64,000 nucleotides of DNA from an uncultured beta proteobacterium (GTDB lineage Bacteria > Pseudomonadota > Gammaproteobacteria > Burkholderiales > Burkholderiaceae_C): positions 152,702-216,701 of the forward strand of contig CAJAES010000034.1 in assembly GCA_903938815.1 (NCBI GenBank), given 5' to 3'. A model generated the notes under the pieces. The model was given only the letters and a program-made list of their open reading frames with translations. It was not told the origin of the DNA and searched no databases. Position numbers and translations under genes: made by a program. Positions 8,895 to 19,700 of this stretch are shown here, one piece after another; the first letter of the stretch is position 1, and every line of letters starts with the position of its first letter.

Positions 8895-11240
8895 ATGAGC
8901 GAGTCTGCCGCATCCGACACCCTCGCGCGAGCCGTTGCCGAAACGGCCGAACTGGTCATGGCCCTGGCGGGCTGGCCGGCGGCGTTGGTGCAGGTCGATG
9001 CAGATTCCGCGCCCGCGATCTCGGCGCCCGGCCTCGACGACCCGGCCGCCGCCCAGCGGCAGGCGCGCGCGGCACTGCTCGGCGCAGTGGATGGCGCCGA
9101 GCCGATCATCACCGGCAGCGTCACGGTCATCGCCGTGGCCCTGCCCGCGCCGTGCCAAGGGGTGGTGGCGGTGTTCGGCCCGCCGGGCGCGCGGCCACCG
9201 CCCGGGCTGCACAGGCACCTCGTCCTGCTGGCCCGCAGTCTGGCCGCGCGGTGCGAACTGGTGCAGCGCGAGCACCGGCTGTCCCGTATCGCTGCCCAGG
9301 TTCCGGGCGCGCTCTATCAGTTCCATCTGGGTGCCGATGGCCGCATGGGATTCCCCTATGCCAGCGAAGGCATCCGCGATGTCTATCGCGTGACGCCCGA
9401 TCTGGTGCGCGAGGACGCCCAGTTGCTGTTCGACCTGGGCCACCCCGACGACACGCCCCGGGTGCTGGCATCGATCGTCGCCTCGGCGCAGAACCTCACG
9501 CTCTGGGACTGCGAGTACCGCGTGCGGTTCCCCGATGGCGCCGAACACTGGCTGCACGGCCGCGCCATGCCCGAGCGCCTGGCGGATGGCGGTACGCTCT
9601 GGCACGGCTTCATCACGCCCATCGACACCCGCAAGCGCACCGAGGTGGAGCTCCAGCGCAGCGAGCAGAGCTTCCGTCAGTTCTTCGAGGCCGGCCTGGT
9701 GGGAATGACCATCGCCGAGCCCGACCGCCAGTGGCGCCGCGTCAATCACCGCATGGGCGACATCCTGGGCTACACGCCGCAGGAGATCCAGGCGCTCAGC
9801 TGGCCCGAGGTCACGCACCCCGAAGATCTCGATGCCGACGAGGCGAACTACGCCCGCATGGTGGCCGGCGAGATCGACGGCTACGTGATGGACAAGCGCT
9901 ATCTGCACAAGGACGGCAGCATCGTCGACTGCATGCTGGCCGTGCGTTGCGAGCGAGAGCCCGATGGCACTGTGCAGCGGGTCTTCGCGATCGTCGAGGA
10001 CGTCTCCGACCGCCGCCGCGCCGAGCGGGCTCTGCAGCGCCAGCGCGATGCACTGGAAGAACAGGTGGCCGCGCGAACGCAGGAGCTCGTCGCCGCGCGC
10101 GACTCGGCGCAGCAGGCCAGCCGCGCGAAGACCGAGTTCCTGTCGAGCATGAGCCACGAGCTGCGCACGCCGCTGAACGCCATCCTCGGCTTCGCGCAGC
10201 TGATCGAGCTCGACCGCGATCTCGGTTCGCGCTCGGTCAGCCACCTGCGCGAGGTCCTGCGCGCCGGCAGGCATCTGCTGCGCCTGATCAACGAGGTGCT
10301 CGACCTGGCCCAGGTGGAGTCCGGCCGTCTGGCCCTGTCGCCCGAGGCGCTGTCCCTGGCGGAGCTGGTCGACGATGCGCTGGCGCTCTCGGAGCCGCTG
10401 GCGGCGCCGCGCCATGTGGCGCTGCGCTCCACCGTGCCGCCGGGTCTGGTGGTGCGTGCCGACCGCATGCGCCTGAAGCAGGTTCTGCTGAACCTGGTGG
10501 GCAATGCCATCAAGTACAACCGCCAGGGCGGCGACGTCGACATCAGCGCCGCGCTGGTCGGTGTGGACCGCCTGCGGCTCGTCGTGCGCGACACCGGGCA
10601 GGGCATCCCGCCCGACCGCATCGGGCAGCTGTTCCAGCCCTTCAGCCGCCTGGGCGCCGAGCTCGGCGCGGTCGAGGGCACGGGCATCGGCCTGGCGCTC
10701 AGCCGGCGCCTGGTGGACCTGATGGGCGGCGACATCGGCGTCGACAGCCCGCCCGGCGGCGGCGCCGCGTTCTGGGTCGACCTGCCCGTGAGCCAGTTCG
10801 CCGAAGCCCCGCCGCCGCCGCTGGCGGGCATCGACTCGGCCGACGGACACTGGCCGCTGGCCGAGACCGTCGTGCTGTATGTCGAGGACAACCCCGCCAA
10901 CCTGGCGTTGGTGGAGCAGATCCTGGCACGGCACCCGGGCGTACGCCTGATCAGCGCCGATTCCGGCCCGGCCGGCCTGGCGCTGGCGCGCACGCACCGC
11001 CCGGCGCTGATCCTGCTGGACATCCACCTGCCGGGCATGGACGGCTACGAGCTTCTCGCCCGCCTGCGGGCCGACGAGGCCACCCGCGCCATCCCGGCCG
11101 TGGCGCTGACGGCGCAGGCGATGCCGCGCGATGCCCGGCGCGCCATCGAGGCCGGCTTCGACGAGTACATGGCCAAGCCGATCGACGTGCCGGTGTTCGA
11201 CACGCTGCTGCGGCGCTTCCTGGCGCCCGGTAGGGTCTGA
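8895..11240 (+). CDS. PAS-domain hybrid sensor histidine kinase with C-terminal receiver
   Basis: A 781-residue signalling protein without an obvious membrane segment. Residues 1-115 are a poorly conserved sensor-like region. Two PAS/PAC units follow (about 125-250 and 255-380), then a coiled linker and the HisKA helix [19 protein letters not shown] with phospho-acceptor H421. The ATPase domain has [15 protein letters not shown] and [13 protein letters not shown]. The C-terminal receiver starts at [12 protein letters not shown], with phospho-acceptor D709 in [11 protein letters not shown] and the conserved lysine in AKPID. The ATG follows the dps promoter region by 64 bp. No separate output regulator is adjacent, so its phosphotransfer partner is unknown. 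It converges on pbpC across a 12-bp tandem repeat. Confidence 0.93.
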   Translation: MSESAASDTLARAVAETAELVMALAGWPAALVQVDADSAPAISAPGLDDPAAAQRQARAALLGAVDGAEPIITGSVTVIAVALPAPCQGVVAVFGPPGARPPPGLHRHLVLLARSLAARCELVQREHRLSRIAAQVPGALYQFHLGADGRMGFPYASEGIRDVYRVTPDLVREDAQLLFDLGHPDDTPRVLASIVASAQNLTLWDCEYRVRFPDGAEHWLHGRAMPERLADGGTLWHGFITPIDTRKRTEVELQRSEQSFRQFFEAGLVGMTIAEPDRQWRRVNHRMGDILGYTPQEIQALSWPEVTHPEDLDADEANYARMVAGEIDGYVMDKRYLHKDGSIVDCMLAVRCEREPDGTVQRVFAIVEDVSDRRRAERALQRQRDALEEQVAARTQELVAARDSAQQASRAKTEFLSSMSHELRTPLNAILGFAQLIELDRDLGSRSVSHLREVLRAGRHLLRLINEVLDLAQVESGRLALSPEALSLAELVDDALALSEPLAAPRHVALRSTVPPGLVVRADRMRLKQVLLNLVGNAIKYNRQGGDVDISAALVGVDRLRLVVRDTGQGIPPDRIGQLFQPFSRLGAELGAVEGTGIGLALSRRLVDLMGGDIGVDSPPGGGAAFWVDLPVSQFAEAPPPPLAGIDSADGHWPLAETVVLYVEDNPANLALVEQILARHPGVRLISADSGPAGLALARTHRPALILLDIHLPGMDGYELLARLRADEATRAIPAVALTAQAMPRDARRAIEAGFDEYMAKPIDVPVFDTLLRRFLAPGRV

Positions 11241-11297
11241 GGCCAGGGCCGGCCCCCGTCTCTGTTTCGGGCGCCCGAGCTGTCGTTTCCTTGCCGC

Positions 11298-11357
11298 GCC
11301 GACCTCGGTGCCGACCTCGGTGCCGACTTCAGTGCCAACGTCGGCGCCGTCTTCAGC
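11298..11357. repeat. Five imperfect 12-bp tandem units between kinase and pbpC
   Basis: Units of 12 bases (first unit GCCGACCTCGGT, twice identical, then three diverged copies) run from 11298 to 11357. They fill the gap between the convergent stops of the hybrid kinase (11240) and pbpC (11353) and run over the pbpC stop codon. Confidence 0.8.
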
Positions 11358-13731
11358 GCTGCCGATCCGCGGCCGCCTGAGCCCCCCGCACCGTCGCGCC
11401 GCGCACCTCGAACCACACCGCCTGCTGCACGCGCCCGTCGGTGCCGAGCAACTGCAGTTCGTGTCGCCCCGGCCACGGCGCCCAGGTGATGCGCGGTCCC
11501 TGGCCGATGCGCCGCCCGTTCAGCACCCAGGTGCCGGCCTCGCCCTCGAAGCGGATGCGCTGGGCGGACGGCGGGATGTCCGGGTCCAGCGCGAAGACGC
11601 TGCCGCTGCGTGGCTCGGTGATGCCGAAGCGGCCGTCCGACCCGCCGTTGCTGCCGTTCACACTGGCCCGGCCCCCCGAACCTGCTGCATGGGCAGCGCC
11701 CCCCACCTGCGCGCTGGCGAGTTGCCGCGCCTGCTGCGTGCCGGTGATGAAGAGTTCCGCCCGCGCCGGCTCGCGTGCGGCGTCGAAGCTGACCGGCAGG
11801 GCCACGATGCCGGCCGGCGCGGCAGGCGGGCGCGAAGGGCGGGCCGCATGCAGGTGCTGCACCAGGCTGCGCCACACCGGCGCGGCGCCGCTGACGCCGC
11901 TCACGCCGTGCATGGGCTCGCCGCTCGCGTTGCCGACCCAGACGCCGACCGTGAACCGGTCGGTGAAGCCGATGCACCAGTTGTCGCGCAGGTCCTTGCT
12001 GGTGCCGGTCTTCACCGCGGCGAAGCCCCGCGTGGCCAGCGAACTGGACAGCCCGAAGGTGCCGGCGCGCGCATTGTTGTCGGCCAGGATGTCCGTGACC
12101 AGATGCGCCGAGGCGGCGTCCATCACGCGGCGTGGGCGCTGCGCCCCTGGGATCGCGCCCTTCGCAGCGACCGTTCCTGTCGCAGCCACCGCACCTTTCT
12201 CTGTTCCGTTCCCTGCCCCCACCCGCCAGATCGCGGGCGAGGCCATGCCCCCGTTGGCCAGCGTCCGGTAGGCGTTGGCCAGCGCCAGCAGCGTGACATC
12301 GGCACCCCCCAGCGCGAGCGCGTGGCCGTAGTGGCCGCCGCTGTGCGGCAGCGCCAGGCCGAGCGCGTTCAGGCGCTCGAAGAAGGCGTCCGGCGGCAGC
12401 AGAGTGCCCACCCGGACTGCCGGCACGTTCAGGCTGGCGCCCAGCGCCGTGCGGGCGCTGACCCAGCCGCGGAAGTCGCGGTCGTAGTTTTGCGGCGCGT
12501 ACAGGCCCGCGCCGGTGGCGATCTGCGCTGGCGAGTCGTCCAGCAGGCTGGCCGGCGTGATGAGCCGGCGCTCGAAGGCCAGCCCGTACAGAAAGGGCTT
12601 GAGCGTCGAGCCCGGCTGGCGCCGCGCCAGCACGCCGTCCACGGCAGGCGCGTCGGAGAAGTCCCCGCTGGAGCCCACCCAGGCCAGCACCTCGCCACTC
12701 GCGTTGTCCAGCACGATCACCGCGCCGTCCTCGACGTTGCGCCCCTGCAGTTCAGCCAACTGCTGCCGCAGCGCGCCCAGCGCGACACGCTGCAGCCCGG
12801 CGTCCAGCGTGCTGCGCTGCGCCAGCGGGCCGGCCGGGTCCAGCGCCAGGCGTGCGAGATGCGGCGCCAGCTGCTCGCCCAGCGGCCTGCCGCCGCGCTG
12901 CGCCAGCGCGGTGGCCGCCAGCACGGGCAGGGCCTCGCAACCCAGGCCCTGCAGCGTCAGCACGCCGCAGGCGCGCTCGGCCACGCGCGGCGCCGATGCG
13001 CCGGGCGATCGCACCAGCGCCGCGGCCAGCGCGGCCTCCTGTGCGTCGAGCCCGCTCGGGTGCTTGTGGAAGAGCGTCTGCGACAGCGCGCCGATGCCCA
13101 CGAGCTCGCCGCGAAAGGGCACTGCGTTCAGGTAGGCCTCCAGGATCTGGCTCTTGCGCCAGGACGCCTCCAGCCGGCTGGCCATCACGACCTGCCCGAT
13201 CTTCTGCGCCACGTCCCGGCCGCCCGCGGGGCGGGCCAGCCCGGCATCGATCAGGCCGGCCAGCTGCATGGTCAGCGTCGACGCCCCCTGGGTGCGGGTG
13301 TTCAGCAGGTTCGCCCAGGCGCTGCGCGCCACCGCCGGCCAGTCGACGCCGGCGTGCGCCCAGAAGCGGCGGTCCTCGCTGAGCACGATGGCCTGCAGCA
13401 GCGCGGGCGAGATGTCCTCCAGCGCCACCCATGGCAGGCGCCGGACGCCGAAGTCCACGCGGCGGGACTGCAGCGGTGTGCCGTGGCGGTCCAGCAGGCT
13501 CAGGTCCGAAGGCCGGTGGGCCGCGCGCACCTGCTCGAACGACGGCAGCGCGCCGTCCTGCGCCGCGGCCGCAGGGGGTGGCGATGCCGCGCCGGCGGCG
13601 CTGGCCGTGACGGCAGCGCTGGCGAGAACAGCGGCCAATGCGGCCGCGAATACTGCAGGAAATGCTGCAGGAAGTGCGGCAGGAAGTGCTGCAGAAAGTG
13701 CGGCGGCGAAGATGCGCCGCCCCGATCTCAC
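11353..13731 (-). CDS. pbpC: Penicillin-binding protein 1C (bifunctional peptidoglycan synthase)
   Basis: A 792-residue class A PBP. After an unusually long Ala-rich leader (residues 1-50) comes the glycosyltransferase domain with SEDRRFWAHAGVDW and TQGASTLTMQLAGLID. The transpeptidase has PGSTLKPFLYG (active-site S in STLK), a central SLN motif (GASLNVPAVR) and KTGTSKDLRDNW. A C-terminal BiPBP_C-like beta domain ends the protein. I infer a GTG start at 13731 whose GTGA overlaps the stop of the alpha-2-macroglobulin gene by 4 bp, giving translational coupling. The pbpC/A2M pairing is the standard arrangement, in which the macroglobulin is thought to guard the periplasm when the wall is breached and PBP1C to repair it. 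Confidence 0.95.
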   Translation of the reverse strand: MRSGRRIFAAALSAALPAALPAAFPAVFAAALAAVLASAAVTASAAGAASPPPAAAAQDGALPSFEQVRAAHRPSDLSLLDRHGTPLQSRRVDFGVRRLPWVALEDISPALLQAIVLSEDRRFWAHAGVDWPAVARSAWANLLNTRTQGASTLTMQLAGLIDAGLARPAGGRDVAQKIGQVVMASRLEASWRKSQILEAYLNAVPFRGELVGIGALSQTLFHKHPSGLDAQEAALAAALVRSPGASAPRVAERACGVLTLQGLGCEALPVLAATALAQRGGRPLGEQLAPHLARLALDPAGPLAQRSTLDAGLQRVALGALRQQLAELQGRNVEDGAVIVLDNASGEVLAWVGSSGDFSDAPAVDGVLARRQPGSTLKPFLYGLAFERRLITPASLLDDSPAQIATGAGLYAPQNYDRDFRGWVSARTALGASLNVPAVRVGTLLPPDAFFERLNALGLALPHSGGHYGHALALGGADVTLLALANAYRTLANGGMASPAIWRVGAGNGTEKGAVAATGTVAAKGAIPGAQRPRRVMDAASAHLVTDILADNNARAGTFGLSSSLATRGFAAVKTGTSKDLRDNWCIGFTDRFTVGVWVGNASGEPMHGVSGVSGAAPVWRSLVQHLHAARPSRPPAAPAGIVALPVSFDAAREPARAELFITGTQQARQLASAQVGGAAHAAGSGGRASVNGSNGGSDGRFGITEPRSGSVFALDPDIPPSAQRIRFEGEAGTWVLNGRRIGQGPRITWAPWPGRHELQLLGTDGRVQQAVWFEVRGATVRGAQAAADRQR
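13640..13711. repeat. Six imperfect 12-bp tandem units inside the pbpC signal region
   Basis: Six units of 12 bases (type unit GCTGCAGGAAGT) run through codons about 8-31 of pbpC. On the coding strand they produce a four-residue alanine periodicity (xAAx with L, F, P or S), so the repeat builds the hydrophobic leader of PBP1C itself. Confidence 0.85.
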
Positions 13732-16700
13732 GGCGTCACCTCCAGCGTCGCGTTCGGGGTCTCGCCGAAGCTCTCCGGCGCGTACATCGCCTCCACCCGG
13801 GTGGGCGGCAGCGCGAAGCGGCCGGGGTTGTTCAGGCGCACGGTGTACTCGACGACATGCCGGCCGCGCGGCAGGAACTCGAAGTAGCGGCGGAAGGCCT
13901 CGAACCCGCGCTCGTCGAAGGCCGGCACGGCGGGTGCGCCCGCGCGCGCCTCGGGTGCGTCGCCACGCAGCCCCGCGCGCTGTTCGCCGCGCGCGGCCAG
14001 GGCTGAATCGCGGCCCAGCCCGGAACCCAGCACCGTGGCGCCGCCCGGCACCGGGTCGCTCAGCACGACCCAGCTCATGTCGGCCAGGGCGTCGATCTGC
14101 ACCCGCACGCGCAGCACGTCGCCGCGCGACCAGGCCGGCGCGTTCTTCTGTTGCACCGCCGTGATGCTGCGCGTGACGCCGTAGCCCGCGTTCATCGGTG
14201 CTGCCAGCGGGATCGCGGCCAGGCTCTGCACCGTCAGCCAGGGCTTGCCGCTGCCCTGCTGCGTCACTTCCAGCCGGCCCGGGGCGGCGGGCCAGGGCAG
14301 CAGCATCCGGCCGCCGACGGGGCTCGCGGCCCAGTCGATCGCCTGTATGGCCCGTGCTGCCTGCGTCGCCTGAATGGTCTGCGGCGTGCTGGCAGGGCTG
14401 GCTGGGCTGGCGGTAGGGGTGGCGCCAGAACTGGACCCAAAAGAGATGCCGATGCCTGAGCCGATGCCGGCCAGCGTCCGCCCGCGCACCGGCACCGATT
14501 CGAATGCGGCCGAGAACTTGTCCAGCGCCAGCGAGCCCCACAGGTTGGCCGTGGTCGTGAGCCAGGCGCCACCCTGCTGCCGGCCCAGGCTGCCCACCAC
14601 CATGCGCGGCAGTTCGGCGCGCCAGGCCGGGTCGTCCAGCACCGCCAGGATCAGGCGTGCGGCGTTGGCGTCGGCGCTCTCCATCAGCCACCACCAGGCG
14701 TCGTCGGCCTCGTTGCTGAACTTCAGCGTCGTGCCCGACCACGCCAGCCGTGCGCGCAGCAGCTGGTTCGCCTCCGCCAGCCGGCGAGTGCGGTCCGGCA
14801 CGGCGTCCATGCGCTTGAGGATCGACAGCCAGTCGATCAAGGCCGACGTGGGCCAGGCGTTCGGTGTCAGCGCGATCGAGCCCAGCATGCGCGGCGCCGC
14901 CCGGCCGTGGCGCGCCAGCGCCTCGATGGCGGCGAGCTTTCGCACGTCCAGGTCCGGGCGCGGCGACCAGAACCGGCGCTCGATGCGGCCCTGCACGAAA
15001 GCCGTGAGGCCGTCGAGCATGGCGTCCCGCGTGGCCGGCGGCAGGTTTAATCCGGCTTCATGCGAGGCCGCCAGCAGATACGCCGTCAGGCGGTCGCTGC
15101 CGCGCGCGGCGTCCTCGGCGCGCGGCGGGAAGTAGGCGGCCAGGCCGTCGCGGTCCAGGTAGGTCGGCAGCGTGCCGACCAGCGCCGCCCACCCTGCGGC
15201 GTCGCGCAGGCCCACGGCCCGGGAGGCCTGCTGCTCCAGGCAGCTGAAGGGATAGTTCTCGAAGAAGCGGCGGATGCCCGGCAGCGCGCCGGTGAGCGTG
15301 GGCTGCACGGCCACCACCAGGCCGCCGCGGAGGCCTTCGCGCGTGCCGCCCTGTGCCGGCCAGGCGCCGCCAGGCGGCGCGACCGCCATCGAGAAGGCGC
15401 CGTCCAGCGGCTGCAGCGTGGCCTGCAGCACCCGCAGGGGCACGGCGGGCCGCACGGCCTGCGTGACGCGGATGCGGTCGGTGGCCAGCTTGCCGGTGCC
15501 GGTTTCCTGCACTGCGCCTTCCCAGGTGATGCGTTCGGCGCCCACGGGCACTTCGACAGCCCAGCCGATCTCGCGCGCGCCGCCCGGCGGCAGGCGCAGC
15601 TCCTGAGGCGCGAGCGCCAGCGCGGCGCCGCCCTGCGGCCCGCCCGCCGTACCGCCCTCCACCCGGCCGACCAGCGCGGCCCGCAGCGTCATCTCGCGCG
15701 CCGTCGTGTTGCGCAGCGTCATCAGGGCCTGGAAGCGGTCGCCCTCGCGCACCAGCGGCGGCAGGCCGGACAGCATCTGCAGGTCCTGCGTGACGCGCAC
15801 GCTCGTGCTGCCGCTGCCGAAGCGCATGCCGCCGTCGTCGGCCACGGCCACGAGCCGGAAGGCGGTGAGCGAGTCGTTCAGCGGCACCTCCACCACGGCC
15901 TCGCCGCGGGCATCCAGCGCCACGCGGCCCCGCCACAGCAGCAGCGTGTCGAAGAGCTCGCGCGTGCCGCCCATGCCGCCGCCGCCGCCCGCTGCCACCG
16001 CCTTGCGGCCGTAGTGGCGCCGCCCGATGATCTCGCCCTGCGCGGTGCTGGTCGACACGCCCCAGGCGCGCTCGCGGAACATCGCCGGGAGCAGGTCCCA
16101 GGACGGGTTGCCGCTGAGCGCCAGCAGGCCTTCGTCCACCGCCGCGAAGGCCACCTCGACACCCGCCACCGGCTGGCCGCCCTGCGTCACGCGGATGCGC
16201 GCCATGGCCTTCTGCCGCACGCCGTACTGCGGCTTGTCGGCGGTCACGCTCACCTGCAGTTCGTGCGCCGCCAGGCCCACCTGCAGCGCCGCCACGCCCA
16301 GCTTGAAGGCGGGCTTGGACAGATCGACCATCGCCGTGGGCGCCTGGTATTCGCGCCCCTCGACCCAGAAGCTGCGCGCCCAGTCCACCGGCGATTTCCA
16401 GCCCCAGTCGAAGAAGGAATACCAGCGCACGTCCCGGATGCGGCCGCGCACGGCCAGCACGCTGACATACACGTTCGGGCCCCAGGCGGGGTCGATCTTC
16501 AGGTCCACCGTCGGGTCGCTGCCGCGCAGCGTGACCAGCCGCGTGTCGATGATGCCCTCGCGCTCCACGGCCACCAGTGCGGTGGCCTCCCGAAACGGCA
16601 TGCGCACCTGCAGGCGGGCGGTCTCGCCTGGCGCATAGCGCTTCTTCTCGGGCAGCACGTCGATGCGGTCGTCGTTGTCCTGCCCGAACCACACCTCGCC

Positions 16701-19700
16701 CTGCTGCGTGACCCAGACGCTGGTGGCGGCCTGCGCCGCGTGGCCGGCGCCGTCGGCGGCCCGGGCCACCAGTTCCACCTGCCCGGCGGTGTCCAGCCGG
16801 GCCGTGCACTGCAGCAGGCCCTGTGCATCGCTGCGGCCGCTGCACAGCGGGCCGAGCTCGCGCATCTCGGTGCGGTTGTCGTAGGCGTAGAAGCCGCCGA
16901 CCAGCCGCTTGCGCGTGCTGATCGTCTGCGCCAGCCGGCCCCGCACTTCCACCGCCTGGCCCTTGATCGGCCGGCCGGCGGTGTCCAGCGCCAGGACGCT
17001 GAATCCGACATCGCCGCGCCGGCTGGCCCACGAGCCGGTGCGCACGCCCAGCACCACGCCGGACGGCCAGACCGGCACGGTGGTGGCCACGGTCTGCTGC
17101 TCGCCGTTGGGGTCGTTGAAGCTCACCTCGGCCAGCACCTCGGCCGGCCGCGTGATCGGGGGCAGGTCCTTCAGCACCCAGCGCGCGCTGCCGTCGGCGG
17201 CGGTGGCCAGCGGCTGGCGGTCGGCGATCAGCCTTCCGTCGCTGGAAGCCGCAGCGCCTTCGCTTTCTTCACGGGCCGCCTCGCGTTCGGCCTCGCGTGC
17301 GGCTTCTGCAACCGGGTCGCGCGGGGGTTCGAAGCTGAAGTCCTCGTAGCCCGTGAACCGCAGCGCGCGCGGGCGCAGCAGCGCGGTGGCGCGCAGCGGG
17401 GCCTGCGCCATCGGGCCGCCGGAGAAATGGTTCATCTGCACGCCGAGCGTGAGCTCGCGCGGCGCGATGGCGGCGTCCCGGGGCGGCAGCAGTCGGGCGT
17501 CCACCAGGGGCAGACGGAATTCCTCGACCCGGAACTCGCCGCTGGCCCACTGCCGCAGCGGCCGGCCTTCGCCGGGCTCCGTCTCCAGCCGCGTGGCGTA
17601 CAGGCCGAGCCTTGCGGCCTGCGGGACCGCCCAACTCGACAGCGCGCTGCGCGTGCCCAGCCATTGCAGCGGCAGCGTGTACTCCTGCCCGCTGCCCAGG
17701 TGCTGGATCCGCAGGCGCGTGGGCAGGGCGTCGGGCTTCAGCGCGGCCAGGCCGGTGCCTGTTTCCAGCCGCACGAAGTGCTTCATCGACAGCGTCTCGC
17801 CCGCTCGCAGCAAGGTCCGGTCGAACACCGTGTGAGCGCGCACTTCGGCGTCAGAGCCAGCATCGCTGGTGCGGACATTGAAGCGCCAGGGCTCGATGCC
17901 CTGCTGCCAGCTCGAGAAGACGAAGGCCATGTCGGCCGCGCTGCCGGAAGGGCCGGCATGGCGCGCGGTGACGAAGAGCCCTTCGTCCGACGGGCAGGCG
18001 CGCCTGCCGGCCGCGCGGGATTGCGTGTCCGGCACGGACAGCGGCTGAGCGATGCGCGCCAGGCCCCGGGCATCGGTGCGGCCGTTCCAGAGCGTCTGCC
18101 CGTGGCAGTCGTGCACGGTGACTTCGGCGCCGGCCACCGGGCGGCCACGGTCCAGGCTCGTGACCCAGGCCAGGCTGTTCTCGCGCCCGTGCTTGAAGTG
18201 CAGGCCCAGGTTCGTGACGAGCACGCCGGTGCGCACGTACATCGGCGCGGGCTTGGCCAGCAGCGCCGTGCCCAGCCGCCGCGACTCGATCTCCACCACG
18301 TGGTAGCCGGGCTCGGTGATCGGAATCCCCAGCACCTCGAAGGGGCGCGGGTCGCCGCCCTGGAGCCGGGGCAGGTCGAGCCGGCGCGCGGCGGCATCGT
18401 CCTTCAGCAGCGAGACCTCCCGCGTGCCCACCTGGCGGTCCACGACGCGCTGCGCGGCCCGCCCGTTGCCATCGGTCTCCGTCAGGACCTCGGTCCATTC
18501 CGCGCGCGGCAGCCCGGCCTCGCGCGCAGCGATGCGCGATTCGTGAAAGCGCCGCACGCGGCCGTGCCAGGCCAGCACGTCGGCCGCCGATTCCAGCCGG
18601 CGGATGCGCACCGACCCGCCGGGCGCGGCCGGGCGAAGGTCGCCCTGCACCTGACGCAGCGTCACCGGCAGCACGGCTTCCGGGCCATGTTCGAGGATGC
18701 CGAAGGGCGCGGCGGCGAACTTCGCGATCGGCGGCGCGTCGCCGGTGGCCACGGCCAGCGGGTAGCTCGCGGCATTGGCCAGGGGCCGGCCGTCCCCGTC
18801 GCGCAGTCCGGGCGGCAGCACGAGCCTGAAGCGCGCGTTCTCGGCCAGCGGGCTGGGGAAGACCACACCCGACACCCGGGGCTCGGCATCGTCCTTGTCG
18901 AACACGGGCGCCAGGGCCGGCCCGCCCTCGGCCTGCAGCCGCACCTGCTGCGCGAGGGCGCGCGGCACCGGCGACGAGAAGCCCAGCCGCATCGGCCGGA
19001 TCGGCAGGCAGGGGGCGTCGGCGCGTTCGCGCTCGCAGGAGAACTCGGCCGTGAAGGCCGCGCGCACCTGGAAGTCGAATCTCTGCGGCGAGCGGGTGGC
19101 GACCTTCGGGTTGGCGGCGGCGGCGATGCCCGCGCCCCACATCAGCCGAACCTTGGCCCCCTGCGGCAGCGGGCGCTGGCAGCTGAGCAGCAGCGCCTGC
19201 GCCGAGCGCTTCTCGAGACCGCGGTCGCGCAGCACGGCTTCCCGCGCGGCGCCCGTCACCACGCGCGCTGGCAGGCGTTCGCCGATGCCCTCGACCTCGC
19301 ACCAGGTGCGGCCCGCGAGGCTGGCCTCCAGCGCCGGGCCGGTGAGCAGCAGCAGGAAGTGCTGGTCTTCCTCGATCTCGCTGCCGGGCCAGGGCTCGAC
19401 GCGCGACACGGCCGGGCCGCCCGTCTGGAAGCTGAAGCTCGTGCGCCCGGTGAGCGCGCCCGTCGCGGGCTGCCAGCCGGGGCTCTGCGTCAGCGTGCAG
19501 CGCACGCCGGGCGGCAGGTCGGCGCTGAAGTCGTAGAGCCAGGTGCGGTCGTCGGCCCAGCGCCCGCTGCCCGTCACGGCGGCGCCTTCGCAGGCCAGGC
19601 TCAGCGGGGCCGGCAGCCGGGGCTCGCCGAACGCCACCACCGGGGCGTCGAACTGCACCGACACCTGCCGCACCTGGGCCACCTCGCCCTGAGGGCTGAG

